Shown piece by piece: positions 8,926-16,212 of a stretch of 64,000 nt of DNA. This DNA is from DMER64 sp964542305 (GTDB lineage: Bacteria; Bacteroidota; Bacteroidia; Bacteroidales; UBA932), in the NCBI GenBank assembly GCA_964542305.1, contig CAZITX010000004.1, positions 62,001 to 126,000 of the forward strand, in the 5' to 3' direction. The number at the start of each line of letters is the position of its first letter. Positions within the stretch are counted from its first letter, which is position 1. The notes below the pieces were generated by a model. It did not search any database and was not told the DNA's origin. It was given only the letters and a program-made list of their open reading frames with translations. The translations under genes were made by a program, and so were the position numbers.

Positions 8926-9468
8926 CCAACGGCTGTAAGAACGAAAGAATTTATGGATCAGTTCTTCCATCCGGCTATCGGTCAGCTGGTCATCCTGGTC
9001 AAAAAGGTCAGCGGCACCTCCAATATACATTTCAGGTTGAGCCATAACGGGTGCATTCAAACATACCAATGACTGCCTTACATGATGGTTGGCCCCAAAC
9101 CCGCCAATTGCCCCCATTGATACCGAGATCACAGCAGAAGGTTTGTTGCTCCATACATTATGTTTGTAAGGCCGGGATCCCACATCAAGGGCATTCTTCA
9201 TGGCAGCCGTGGTTGACCGGTTGTATTCCGGTGTAACGAAAATGATGCCGTCATATTCCTTGATTTTTTTACGGAATGCCGTCCATTCCCTGGGTGTATT
9301 TTCTTCCAGATCCTCATTGTAAAGGGGAAGATGCCCGATGTCCACAATTTCCAGATCCATTGTGTCTGGTGCCAGGTCAATAAGTACCCTTGCCATTTTC
9401 CGGTTCAGTGATTCTTTTCGAAGACTGCCTACCAGTATAGCGATTTGTTTTCTTTCCTTAAGTTCCAT
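8905..9468 (-). CDS. NAD(P)H-dependent FMN reductase
   Basis: A 187-residue flavodoxin-fold protein of the NADPH-dependent FMN reductase family. The FMN phosphate loop is at the N-terminus (ILVGSLRKESLNRKMA) and the isoalloxazine-contacting motif TPEYNRSTTAAMKNALD is at about residues 88-104. The minus-strand -7 match TATATTTG (9474-9481) lies only 5 bp before the ATG, so if real the transcript would be nearly leaderless. Physiological substrate (flavin, quinone or metal) cannot be decided. Confidence 0.88.
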   Translation of the reverse strand: MELKERKQIAILVGSLRKESLNRKMARVLIDLAPDTMDLEIVDIGHLPLYNEDLEENTPREWTAFRKKIKEYDGIIFVTPEYNRSTTAAMKNALDVGSRPYKHNVWSNKPSAVISVSMGAIGGFGANHHVRQSLVCLNAPVMAQPEMYIGGAADLFDQDDQLTDSRMEELIHKFFRSYSRWLCKFVE

Positions 9469-9508
9469 GATGTCAAATATAACAATAATTTTTGCTAATT
9501 TTGATATT

Positions 9509-9913
9509 ATGAAAAGAAGTTTGGATTTCGGTTTATTGCTATTTCGTGTCCTGATAGCATCCCTGATGTTATATCACGGGTTAACGAAGTTGCTCAATTA
9601 TGAAAACCTAAAGGATGTATTTCCCGATCCAGTTGGATTGGGCAGTCATGTTTCATTGATCCTGATTATGTTTGCGGAGATCGGATGCAGTATACTGATC
9701 ATTGCCGGTCTTCTGACACGCCTGGCCACCTTGCCGGTAATAACCGGGATGGTAGTTGCCGCTTTTGTTACACACGCCGGTGATCCGTTTTCTTCAAGGG
9801 AATTGTCCCTGTTATTTCTGGGGCTTTTCCTGGTGTTGCTTATAACCGGTCCGGGAGGCTTTTCCGTTGATCATTTTCTTTTCAGGAAAAAGAAATGGTT
9901 TTCCCGTAAATGA
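9509..9913 (+). CDS. DoxX-family membrane protein
   Basis: A 134-residue four-helix membrane protein with the DoxX signature RVLIASLMLYHGLTKL near the N-terminus. The ATG at 9509 is chosen because an upstream in-frame extension reads through the divergent FMN reductase gene and would lie before the -7-like TAATTTTG at 9496-9503. DoxX proteins are linked to thiosulfate or redox functions, but the role of this subgroup is unknown. The 3' end overlaps the convergent GNAT gene by 32 bp. Confidence 0.82.
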   Translation: MKRSLDFGLLLFRVLIASLMLYHGLTKLLNYENLKDVFPDPVGLGSHVSLILIMFAEIGCSILIIAGLLTRLATLPVITGMVVAAFVTHAGDPFSSRELSLLFLGLFLVLLITGPGGFSVDHFLFRKKKWFSRK

Positions 9914-10379
9914 CTTTACTGTCACCGGGAGCATAGAATCCGGGCAATTCTGCCATTTTAATGTATTGGTGCTTCTCATAAAATTTTCGTGTAGGTAGGT
10001 AATCCGGCCTGCCGGATGTTTCGATCCATACAGCAGTACCACCATTTAAGGCAATGTTCTGTTCAGTCCGTATGATCAGTTCGGAGCCCAAGCCTATGCC
10101 TTGTAGTTCTTTACCTACTGCCATCCAGTATATGTCCCACCCGGAAAGGGTGCAAGGAGTGGGACCATATACTACATATCCGGCACAAACCCCTTTCTCA
10201 AGAGCAATGATGCAATGATAACCCGAAGACGCGCCGCGATCCAGGAAAGACTGTAACACTTCAAGTGCCACATCAATTTCATAATCATAGAACAAACCCG
10301 TTGATTCCATGACAGCAGTGAGTTCCCGCAGGTCTTGTTCCTGCAGCACGTCACGAAAAGTAAATGACATATTCAACAT
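9882..10379 (-). CDS. GNAT-family N-acetyltransferase
   Basis: A 165-residue acetyltransferase. The acetyl-CoA pyrophosphate loop is visible as VGKELQGIGLGSELI, followed by the WIETSGRPDYLPTRKFYEKH helix of the C-terminal half. The start may be the ATG at 10379 or at 10370. It begins one base after the upstream ATP-grasp gene stops, so it is the third gene of the ATP-grasp operon. It may modify the product or substrate of those ligases; no substrate can be assigned. Confidence 0.87.
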   Translation of the reverse strand: MLNMSFTFRDVLQEQDLRELTAVMESTGLFYDYEIDVALEVLQSFLDRGASSGYHCIIALEKGVCAGYVVYGPTPCTLSGWDIYWMAVGKELQGIGLGSELIIRTEQNIALNGGTAVWIETSGRPDYLPTRKFYEKHQYIKMAELPGFYAPGDSKVIYGKTISFS

Positions 10380-10380
10380 T

Positions 10381-11349
10381 TTAATTGAGACACGAAATGA
10401 TTTGTTGTATCATATCTTTGGTGGAAAAACCGGCCTCTTTTCCGGCTGCCACAAATCCGCTGTCGGGAGATATGCAGGGATTGGCATTCACTTCCAGTAC
10501 GTACGGAATACCTTCTTCACTTAATCTGATATCTACCCTGAAATATCCGGACAAACCGAAGATTTCCCCGCAGGTGACAGCTGTTTTATGCAGTTTTTGT
10601 GTGATCAGGGGCGTTTCGTCCAGTGTATGGAATTCTCTTTGTGTGTGTTTGTATTCAAAAGAATCTTCCATCCATTTGGACCGATATCCCAGGATTTTTG
10701 CCTTACCGCGGGGATAATTAGTGAAAATCATCTCTGGAACAGGGTACATTTCATACCGGCCGGGACTTCCTGTCACACTCAGGTTGAATTCCCTGCCCTC
10801 GATGAATTCTTCCACAAAATAATGCTTAGGATCAAAAGCTGCCAGCCATTTCCTTATTCCGGGCTGCTTCGGGTCAAAAACATGATGTTCGTCAAGGTCT
10901 GCAGAACCCTCCTCGGCAATAGGCTTGACAATGTATTTTTTTTGAAGGTCTAAAAGGTCCGGTTCGTGAGTGGAAAACCAGCCGGGGGTATCAACACCGT
11001 GAAGGATCATGATGGCTTTGGCAAGTGTTTTTTTTGTGGTCAGGTACAAACCTTCTTCTCCAACACCGGTGTAAGGTATTTTCCAGGCATGAAGGATAGA
11101 GGGAACCATATGAAGTAACCCGGTAAAACCCCAGACGGACTCTACCAGGTTGAAGACAAATGCGGGTTTTTCTGCTTTCAATGGTTTTAGGTCATGATAC
11201 AGGTCTTGACCCACGTCACGCACACGGCAACAGTATCCCAGGTTTTGAAGAGCATCCCGGACAAGTGAGACCTGATCAATAACATCCTGTTCATCCGGGG
11301 TGGGATGAGCCGATAGCCGGTTATGCAGGATAATAACTGTATTGTTCAC
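10381..11349 (-). CDS. Ddl-like ATP-grasp ligase (second of tandem pair)
   Basis: A 322-residue protein with a D-Ala-D-Ala-ligase-like ATP-grasp fold. Visible are VFNLVESVWGFTG in the N-terminal lobe, the ATP-binding YIVKPIAEEGSADL, EEFIEGREFNLSV, the metal-binding Asp in YFRVDIRL, and EVNANP near the C-terminus. The loop after EVNANP reads CISPDSGF where true Ddl has a PGFT/PGMT loop, so this is probably not cell-wall Ddl. It overlaps the upstream paralogue by 29 bp. The pair likely joins an amino acid or peptide carboxylate to an amine; the substrate is unknown. Confidence 0.8.
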   Translation of the reverse strand: MNNTVIILHNRLSAHPTPDEQDVIDQVSLVRDALQNLGYCCRVRDVGQDLYHDLKPLKAEKPAFVFNLVESVWGFTGLLHMVPSILHAWKIPYTGVGEEGLYLTTKKTLAKAIMILHGVDTPGWFSTHEPDLLDLQKKYIVKPIAEEGSADLDEHHVFDPKQPGIRKWLAAFDPKHYFVEEFIEGREFNLSVTGSPGRYEMYPVPEMIFTNYPRGKAKILGYRSKWMEDSFEYKHTQREFHTLDETPLITQKLHKTAVTCGEIFGLSGYFRVDIRLSEEGIPYVLEVNANPCISPDSGFVAAGKEAGFSTKDMIQQIISCLN

Positions 11350-12352
11350 GGTGCATGATTACAGACGGTATTTCACTACCGTATATTCGTTTGAGTGCGG
11401 CCTGCATGATGGCGTCTATCAATTGTGTGAAATCCATGCCGTTCATTCCGGCCAGTATGGGAAGGTCAGAATCTTTGTAATTCAACCCCGCCAGGGGATT
11501 GATTTCCATAAATTCAGGCTGGCCGTTACGATTTAATTTCATATCTACCCGGCCACTGTCACGGGAGCCGGATATTTCCCACACATCAAGGGCCAGGCGC
11601 GCACATGCAGCTGCCAGCTGGCCATCCTCTACGTTCTGATATTCAACGGCTTCTTTGTAGTTCTGCTTGTTTTCGTACGAGTATATTTCGGGTACTTCAT
11701 TTTTGAAAATGACCTCCATAACACCAATAACACGGGCTTCTTCACCATTTCCGCATATACCGACGGTAAACTCACGGCCGGGAAGGTATTCCTCTACCAA
11801 CACCGGTTGGCTATAACGCTCCAGTAATGTACGGCAGACCACACGGAATTCTTCTTCGTTCCATACCAGGGAATATTCTCCTATTCCTTTTCCGGACCCT
11901 TCCATTACAGGTTTAAGGAAAAGAGGGAAAGCAGGTTTGGCATGGTCCAGATCGTTCTCACCGCGTATAAGACAAAAATCGGGTGTCGGTATTCCCGCAT
12001 CCCTTACTACACGTTTGCATAATGCTTTATTCAGTGAAAGCGCCATGGTGGCGGCTCCGGAAAATACATAAGGGATTTGCCAGTCATCCAATATGGCGGG
12101 AACAAGCGATTCCCTGCCGTCTCCGAAGATGCCTTCGCAGATGTTGAAAACAAGATCCCATCTGTTTCCGTTAAGTAGACGCATCATCAGCGATCGTGCA
12201 TTTCCGATGCGTTCGGTTTGATAACCCAGTGATTGCAGGGCGTTTTCGATGCCCTCTATCGTCTCTGTTTTGTCCAGTTCTGCGGTGTCTTCTTCTGAAT
12301 ATCCCAAAGACAGATATTCGGAACGCAGGTCATAGGTGAGGCCGATTTTCAT
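11321..12352 (-). CDS. Ddl-like ATP-grasp ligase (first of tandem pair)
   Basis: A 343-residue ATP-grasp protein starting MKIGLTYDLRSEYL. It has VFNICEGIFGDGRES, FPLFLKPVMEGSGKGI, VEEYLPGREFTVGI, GRVDMKL with the metal Asp, and FMEINPLAGLNYKDSDLP. I take the ATG at 12352; an in-frame ATG at 12385 would add 11 residues unlike the family's usual beginning. The two ATP-grasp genes are related but divergent, suggesting sequential ligations or a heteromer. Likely promoter region is 12386-12430, where I see no convincing box on this strand. Confidence 0.8.
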   Translation of the reverse strand: MKIGLTYDLRSEYLSLGYSEEDTAELDKTETIEGIENALQSLGYQTERIGNARSLMMRLLNGNRWDLVFNICEGIFGDGRESLVPAILDDWQIPYVFSGAATMALSLNKALCKRVVRDAGIPTPDFCLIRGENDLDHAKPAFPLFLKPVMEGSGKGIGEYSLVWNEEEFRVVCRTLLERYSQPVLVEEYLPGREFTVGICGNGEEARVIGVMEVIFKNEVPEIYSYENKQNYKEAVEYQNVEDGQLAAACARLALDVWEISGSRDSGRVDMKLNRNGQPEFMEINPLAGLNYKDSDLPILAGMNGMDFTQLIDAIMQAALKRIYGSEIPSVIMHREQYSYYPA

Positions 12353-12484
12353 TTCATTTGCTCCCGGGCTCAACGGGAATACCATAAATTTTCATAATTT
12401 TGGTTTTTAAAATAATGTGCGATATTAGTACTTTTATGAATCCGTTGTTCCACTAGTATAAAAAAATTATAAAAATCTCTTATC

Positions 12485-12670
12485 ATGAAATGTGAAATGC
12501 CTAAAAGTAGCCCTCAGGCCGGAGCTGTTTACGGAATCGGTTTTGTAGGTGCGGTAATCTATTTTATTATTCAAGCTACCGGTTTTTGGGCCGGTGTGTT
12601 GGGAGTTTTAAAAGCCATTGTATGGCCGGCAATAATGGTATTTGAAGTCTTTAAATACATAGGTGCCTGA
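12485..12670 (+). CDS. Small conserved membrane protein (61 aa)
   Basis: A 61-residue protein with one or two hydrophobic segments: AVYGIGFVGAVIYFIIQATG (about 18-37) and WAGVLGVLKAIVWPAIMVFE (about 39-58). I recall very similar short proteins of unknown function in diverse bacteria, with the pattern AVYG(L/I)GFxGA...FW.G.LG.LKA.VWPA; that is memory, not a search. It is divergent from the ATP-grasp operon and overlaps the glycosylase gene by 8 bp if the latter starts at GTG 12663. A -7-like TAATTTTG lies at 12395-12402 but is far upstream. Confidence 0.7.
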   Translation: MKCEMPKSSPQAGAVYGIGFVGAVIYFIIQATGFWAGVLGVLKAIVWPAIMVFEVFKYIGA

Positions 12671-13304
12671 TCCCGAAATTCATCCCATGAAGCCTTTCCT
12701 GCCAGGGAGTGCACGTATGCTCCTTTTGGGCAGTTTTCCGCCTCCGGTGGCCCGGTGGTCCATGGATTTTTATTACCCGAATTTTCAAAATGACATGTGG
12801 CGGGTAATAGGTATTGTTTTTTTCAGTGATCCCGGTTTTTTTATAAATGGGAAAGCTTTCAACAAGGAACGTATCATTAGTTTTTGTGAGAAAAACGGGA
12901 TCGCTTTATACGATACCGCCATGCGTATTGTCCGGGGGTCCGGAAACGCATCCGACAAATTTCTGGAAGTCCTTGATTCCATAGACCTGGAGTGTATTCT
13001 TAATCGTTTGCCCGATTGCAATACTGTGGCGGTTACCGGGCAAAAAGCAGCAGAAACGTTGCTGGAGGTAATAGAAAAAAAAGGTTTTACAAAAAATTTA
13101 TCTCTTCCCCGAATGGGGGAATACGAACCCTTTCCTTTTAAGGGCCGGACTATTAAATTCTACAGAATGCCTTCAACTTCCAGAGCCTATCCCATGGCAC
13201 TGACAAAGAAAGCTTCTTATTACAGAACGCTGTTTAATGAACCGGGAATGTTAACCGGTTATTCCCATTCAATGGTAGCTGGCGGTTTAGAGGAAATATC
13301 GTAG
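12663..13304 (+). CDS. Uracil-DNA glycosylase family protein
   Basis: A 213-residue member of the UDG superfamily (MUG-like branch). The water-activating motif is LLLGSFPPPVARW and the next conserved block is YYPNFQNDMWRVIG. The GTG at 12663 is preferred because EIHPMKPFLPGSA appears to continue the family's N-terminal pattern; the ATG at 12687 is the alternative. Its last 15 residues (GYSHSMVAGGLEEIS) are encoded entirely antisense to the invariant end of guaA, so the C-terminal tail looks like a run-on extension. The specificity (uracil, mispairs) is not determinable. Confidence 0.78.
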   Translation: MPDPEIHPMKPFLPGSARMLLLGSFPPPVARWSMDFYYPNFQNDMWRVIGIVFFSDPGFFINGKAFNKERIISFCEKNGIALYDTAMRIVRGSGNASDKFLEVLDSIDLECILNRLPDCNTVAVTGQKAAETLLEVIEKKGFTKNLSLPRMGEYEPFPFKGRTIKFYRMPSTSRAYPMALTKKASYYRTLFNEPGMLTGYSHSMVAGGLEEIS

Positions 13305-14788
13305 ACTACGCGATTAATTCCCTTTACCTTGTTGATAATCTCGTTGGATACTTTCATCAGGAACTCGTAAGGCAAATGTACCCAGTCTGCGGTCATACCG
13401 TCTGTTGATTCGACGGCACGCAACGCAATGGTATATTCGTAAGTCCGTTCATCTCCCATCACACCCACACTCTTAACCGGAAGTAATATTGCTCCTGCCT
13501 GCCAGACCGAATCGTACAGATTGTCGTTCTTCAGGTTCCGGATAAAAATTTCGTCTGCCTGCCTGAGGATTGCAAGTTTTTCCGGGGTGATTTCTCCCAG
13601 CAGCCTGATAGCCAGTCCCGGACCGGGAAAAGGATGCCTGCCAATCAGTTCTTTTTTGATGCCAAGCGAGAGACCTATGCGACGTACTTCGTCTTTAAAC
13701 AACATACGTAAAGGTTCTACGATCTTCAACGGTACGTGTTCAGGAAGTCCGCCAACATTGTGATGGGATTTAATTACGGCTGAATGTCCGTGAACAGGAA
13801 CCGATTCTATAACATCGGGGTAAATGGTCCCTTGAGCCAGCCATGTGGCATCCTGTACTTTTTCGGATTCTTTATGGAAAACCTCTATGAATGTCCGCCC
13901 AATGGCTTTCCTTTTGGTTTCCGGATCTGAAATTCCCTTGAGAGCCGATAAAAAAGTACCTGAGGCATCTACGCCGGTAATGTTAAGACCCATTTCCTCG
14001 TAGGATTTCATAACAGATTGGTATTCATTCATGCGAAGAAGACCTGTGTCTACAAAAATGCAGTGCAATTGTTTTCCTATTGCTTTGTGCAACAATACGG
14101 CAGCAACAGTACTGTCCACACCGCCCGATAATGCCAGGATGACATGTTCATTTTTAATTTTATCTCGTAATTCTGCAACAGTACTGTCAATGAAGCAAGA
14201 CGGAGTCCAGTCACCGTTGCATTTACATATATTAAATACGAAGTTCTTAAGCATTTCTTGTCCGTGAACAGAATGGTATACTTCGGGATGGAATTGCACA
14301 GCATATGTTTCGTCTTCCGGGAATCGGAATGCAGCATACCTGACATCGTTTGTCGAGGCCAGGTTTATGGCACCCCGGGGCAAAGATTCAATACTGTCCC
14401 CGTGAGACATCCATACCGTAGTGGGTGAGGGGATATCCTTGAACAACAGAGAACCGGGTTCTTTTATTTCCAGTTTTGCCCTGCCGTATTCCCTGGACAG
14501 GGAAGAATGCACTGATCCCCCGTAAAGGGTTGCCAGGTATTGCGATCCAAAGCAGATTCCCAGTAACGGTATGTGACCCCTGATATGCGTCAGGTCGATT
14601 TCGGGCGCATTTTCATCGATTACCGAATAAGGACTTCCCGACAAGATGATCCCTTTAACGGATGCATCAGGTTTAGGGTAATGATGGTAAGGATGGATTT
14701 CACAATATACGTTCATTTCACGTAAACGCCTGCCAATCAATTGTGTAAATTGTGATCCAAAGTCAAGAATGAGAATCTTCTCGTTCAT
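13259..14788 (-). CDS. guaA: GMP synthase (glutamine-hydrolysing)
   Basis: A 509-residue enzyme converting XMP to GMP with glutamine and ATP. The N-terminal class I amidotransferase has nucleophile C79 (LLGICFGSQY) and H167/E169 (FHPEV); the ATP-pyrophosphatase loop SGGVDST is at 221-227; the dimerisation domain ends with the canonical KPPATIEWE. The length is typical. A two-box promoter lies at 14815-14844. The final 46 bp overlap the convergent glycosylase gene. Confidence 0.97.
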   Translation of the reverse strand: MNEKILILDFGSQFTQLIGRRLREMNVYCEIHPYHHYPKPDASVKGIILSGSPYSVIDENAPEIDLTHIRGHIPLLGICFGSQYLATLYGGSVHSSLSREYGRAKLEIKEPGSLLFKDIPSPTTVWMSHGDSIESLPRGAINLASTNDVRYAAFRFPEDETYAVQFHPEVYHSVHGQEMLKNFVFNICKCNGDWTPSCFIDSTVAELRDKIKNEHVILALSGGVDSTVAAVLLHKAIGKQLHCIFVDTGLLRMNEYQSVMKSYEEMGLNITGVDASGTFLSALKGISDPETKRKAIGRTFIEVFHKESEKVQDATWLAQGTIYPDVIESVPVHGHSAVIKSHHNVGGLPEHVPLKIVEPLRMLFKDEVRRIGLSLGIKKELIGRHPFPGPGLAIRLLGEITPEKLAILRQADEIFIRNLKNDNLYDSVWQAGAILLPVKSVGVMGDERTYEYTIALRAVESTDGMTADWVHLPYEFLMKVSNEIINKVKGINRVVYDISSKPPATIEWE

Positions 14789-14814
14789 AAATAGTGTAAG
14801 TTAAACTGCGTGGG

Positions 14815-14844
14815 CAAAAGTATAATAAAACAGCGATTATCAAA
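14815..14844 (-). promoter_or_regulatory. Promoter of guaA
   Basis: On the minus strand TTTG (14841-14844), an 18-bp spacer and TACTTTTG (14815-14822) match the Bacteroidetes TTTG-N19-TAnnTTTG pattern within one base of spacing, 26 bp before the guaA ATG. No guanine riboswitch is visible in this short leader. Confidence 0.65.
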
Positions 14845-14854
14845 AATATTTGTT

Positions 14855-14862
14855 TATCTTTG
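14855..14862 (+). promoter_or_regulatory. -7 box for the DUF177-rpmF operon
   Basis: TATCTTTG matches TAnnTTTG 19 bp before the ATG at 14882 and is divergent from the guaA promoter. It lies downstream of an alternative in-frame GTG at 14810, which argues against that longer start. Confidence 0.5.
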
Positions 14863-14881
14863 TCGGCTCATTTCGGGCAGG

Positions 14882-15322
14882 ATGGATAACAAGAATTATA
14901 AAAGACTTACTGTTGCGGGCAAGACGCTTTCCAAAGGGAAACACCTTTACGATTTCCATTTGGGGAAAGATTTCTTTAACTTATTTGAAAATACAGAAGT
15001 GCTTGATAGTGAGTTAACAGCTGCTGTCCAAATTGAGATTGCAGAAGAAAGAAAGTTGGGTATTTCCGTGAAAATTGAAGGATATGTAGTACTTTTGTGC
15101 GATCGTTGTCTGGAAAGATTATCCATACCTGTTTCTTTCACCGGAGAGTTGAATGAGGAAGAAATGGAAGAATGCAGTAATGATCATACCGGGCAACTTG
15201 ATTTTACGCAATATGTATACGACAACGTATACCTGGCTATTCCCATTCAAAGGGTTCATGAATCCGAAAAGGATTGTGATCCCGAAATGCTGCGTATATG
15301 GAAAGATAACAACATAAAATAA
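14882..15322 (+). CDS. DUF177 (YceD-like) protein
   Basis: A 146-residue protein of the DUF177 family, which almost universally precedes rpmF and is implicated in 23S rRNA/ribosome accumulation. It has a CxxC pair (C73, C76, in LLCDRCLERL) and a second acidic half. It is followed 8 bp later by rpmF, as expected. In many Bacteroidetes plsX and fabH come next; here a tRNA and rubrerythrin follow instead. Confidence 0.88.
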   Translation: MDNKNYKRLTVAGKTLSKGKHLYDFHLGKDFFNLFENTEVLDSELTAAVQIEIAEERKLGISVKIEGYVVLLCDRCLERLSIPVSFTGELNEEEMEECSNDHTGQLDFTQYVYDNVYLAIPIQRVHESEKDCDPEMLRIWKDNNIK

Positions 15323-15330
15323 ATTGAGAT

Positions 15331-15513
15331 ATGGCACATCCTAAACACAGAGTCTCAAAACAGAGAAGAGACAAACGCAGAACGCACTATAAATTGGAAA
15401 CCCCTACATTGGCTGTTTGTTCCAATTGCGGAGCAACCGTCATGTACCACAGAGTATGTCCTGAATGTGGCTACTACCGTGGAAGGCAGATCATTGCAAA
15501 GAAAGTAGTCTGA
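15331..15513 (+). CDS. rpmF: 50S ribosomal protein L32
   Basis: A 60-residue L32 with the N-terminal AHPKHRVSKQRRDKRR and a complete zinc ribbon (C30, C33, C43, C46). The typical length and DUF177 neighbour make this secure. It is the C-plus (zinc-binding) form, whereas the L31 gene in this window is the zinc-free type B. Confidence 0.97.
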   Translation: MAHPKHRVSKQRRDKRRTHYKLETPTLAVCSNCGATVMYHRVCPECGYYRGRQIIAKKVV

Positions 15514-15530
15514 TCACTTTCAGGCGCTTT

Positions 15531-15602
15531 GGCCCTATAGTTCAAGGGATAGAACGGAAGTTTCCTAAACTTCAAATACAGGTTCGAGTCCTGTTGGGGC
15601 TA
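15531..15602 (+). tRNA. tRNA-Arg (anticodon CCT)
   Basis: A 72-nt cloverleaf: acceptor GGCCCTA/TGGGGCT (the first pair is G-T), D-stem GTTC/GAAC, anticodon stem GAAGT/ACTTC with loop TTCCTAA giving anticodon CCT, T-arm ACAGG-TTCGAGT-CCTGT and discriminator A. CCA is not encoded. It reads AGG codons as arginine. It lies 17 bp after rpmF. Confidence 0.93.
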
Positions 15603-15628
15603 CTCATTTATCTATAACCAGCCTTAGT

Positions 15629-16204
15629 ATGAAATCAATAAAAGGAACGAAAACAGAAAAGAATCTCCTGGATGCTTTTGCAGGAGAGTCTCAGGCTCGC
15701 AACCGTTATTCTTTTTTTGCATCCGCCGCCAAAAAAGAAGGTTATGAACAAATTGCCGGTGTCTTTGAGGAAACTGCCAATCAAGAGAAAGAACATGCAA
15801 AACGTTTCTTTAAATATCTTGAAGGCGGCATGGTTGAGATAACAGCATTTTATCCTGCCGGTATGATAGGAACAACGACAGAAAACCTGAAAGCTGCCGC
15901 AGAAGGAGAGCATGAGGAACACGCTGTCTTATATCCCGAATTTGCAAAAATCGCAGCAGAAGAAGGTTTCCCCAAAATCGCCGCTACTTTCCTGGCAGTC
16001 GCAGCCGTTGAAAAAGAACACGAAACCCGTTACAGGATTCTTCTGGAGAGAGTTGAATCAGGAAAATTTTTTGAAAGAGATGAGGAGATCCTTTGGCAAT
16101 GTCGCAATTGCGGTTACATAACAAAAGGGAAGAAGGCTCCTGAAATTTGTCCTGCCTGCCAACATCCTAAGGCATTTTTTGAGGAAAAGAAAAACAATTA
16201 TTGA
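15629..16204 (+). CDS. rbr: Rubrerythrin
   Basis: A 191-residue non-haem di-iron peroxidase protecting anaerobes from hydrogen peroxide. The ferritin-like domain holds candidate di-iron ligands E20, E53/H56, E94, E97, E128 and H131 (AFAGESQARNRY, EKEHAKRF, EGEHEEHA, EKEHETRY). The C-terminal rubredoxin-like domain binds iron through C158, C161, C174 and C177. The length is typical. hydF follows 8 bp later, joining oxygen defence to hydrogenase maturation in one transcript. Confidence 0.96.
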   Translation: MKSIKGTKTEKNLLDAFAGESQARNRYSFFASAAKKEGYEQIAGVFEETANQEKEHAKRFFKYLEGGMVEITAFYPAGMIGTTTENLKAAAEGEHEEHAVLYPEFAKIAAEEGFPKIAATFLAVAAVEKEHETRYRILLERVESGKFFERDEEILWQCRNCGYITKGKKAPEICPACQHPKAFFEEKKNNY

Positions 16205-16212
16205 TCGCTGCC

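Noticed and set aside
10381..12352. The ATP-grasp pair as the cell-wall Ddl
   Set aside because: Neither keeps the Ddl C-terminal substrate loop, two divergent copies overlap, and no mur genes are nearby; left as Ddl-like of unknown substrate.
14789..14881. Guanine riboswitch ahead of guaA or DUF177
   Set aside because: The leaders are under 30 nt on both sides and contain two divergent promoters; there is no space for an aptamer.
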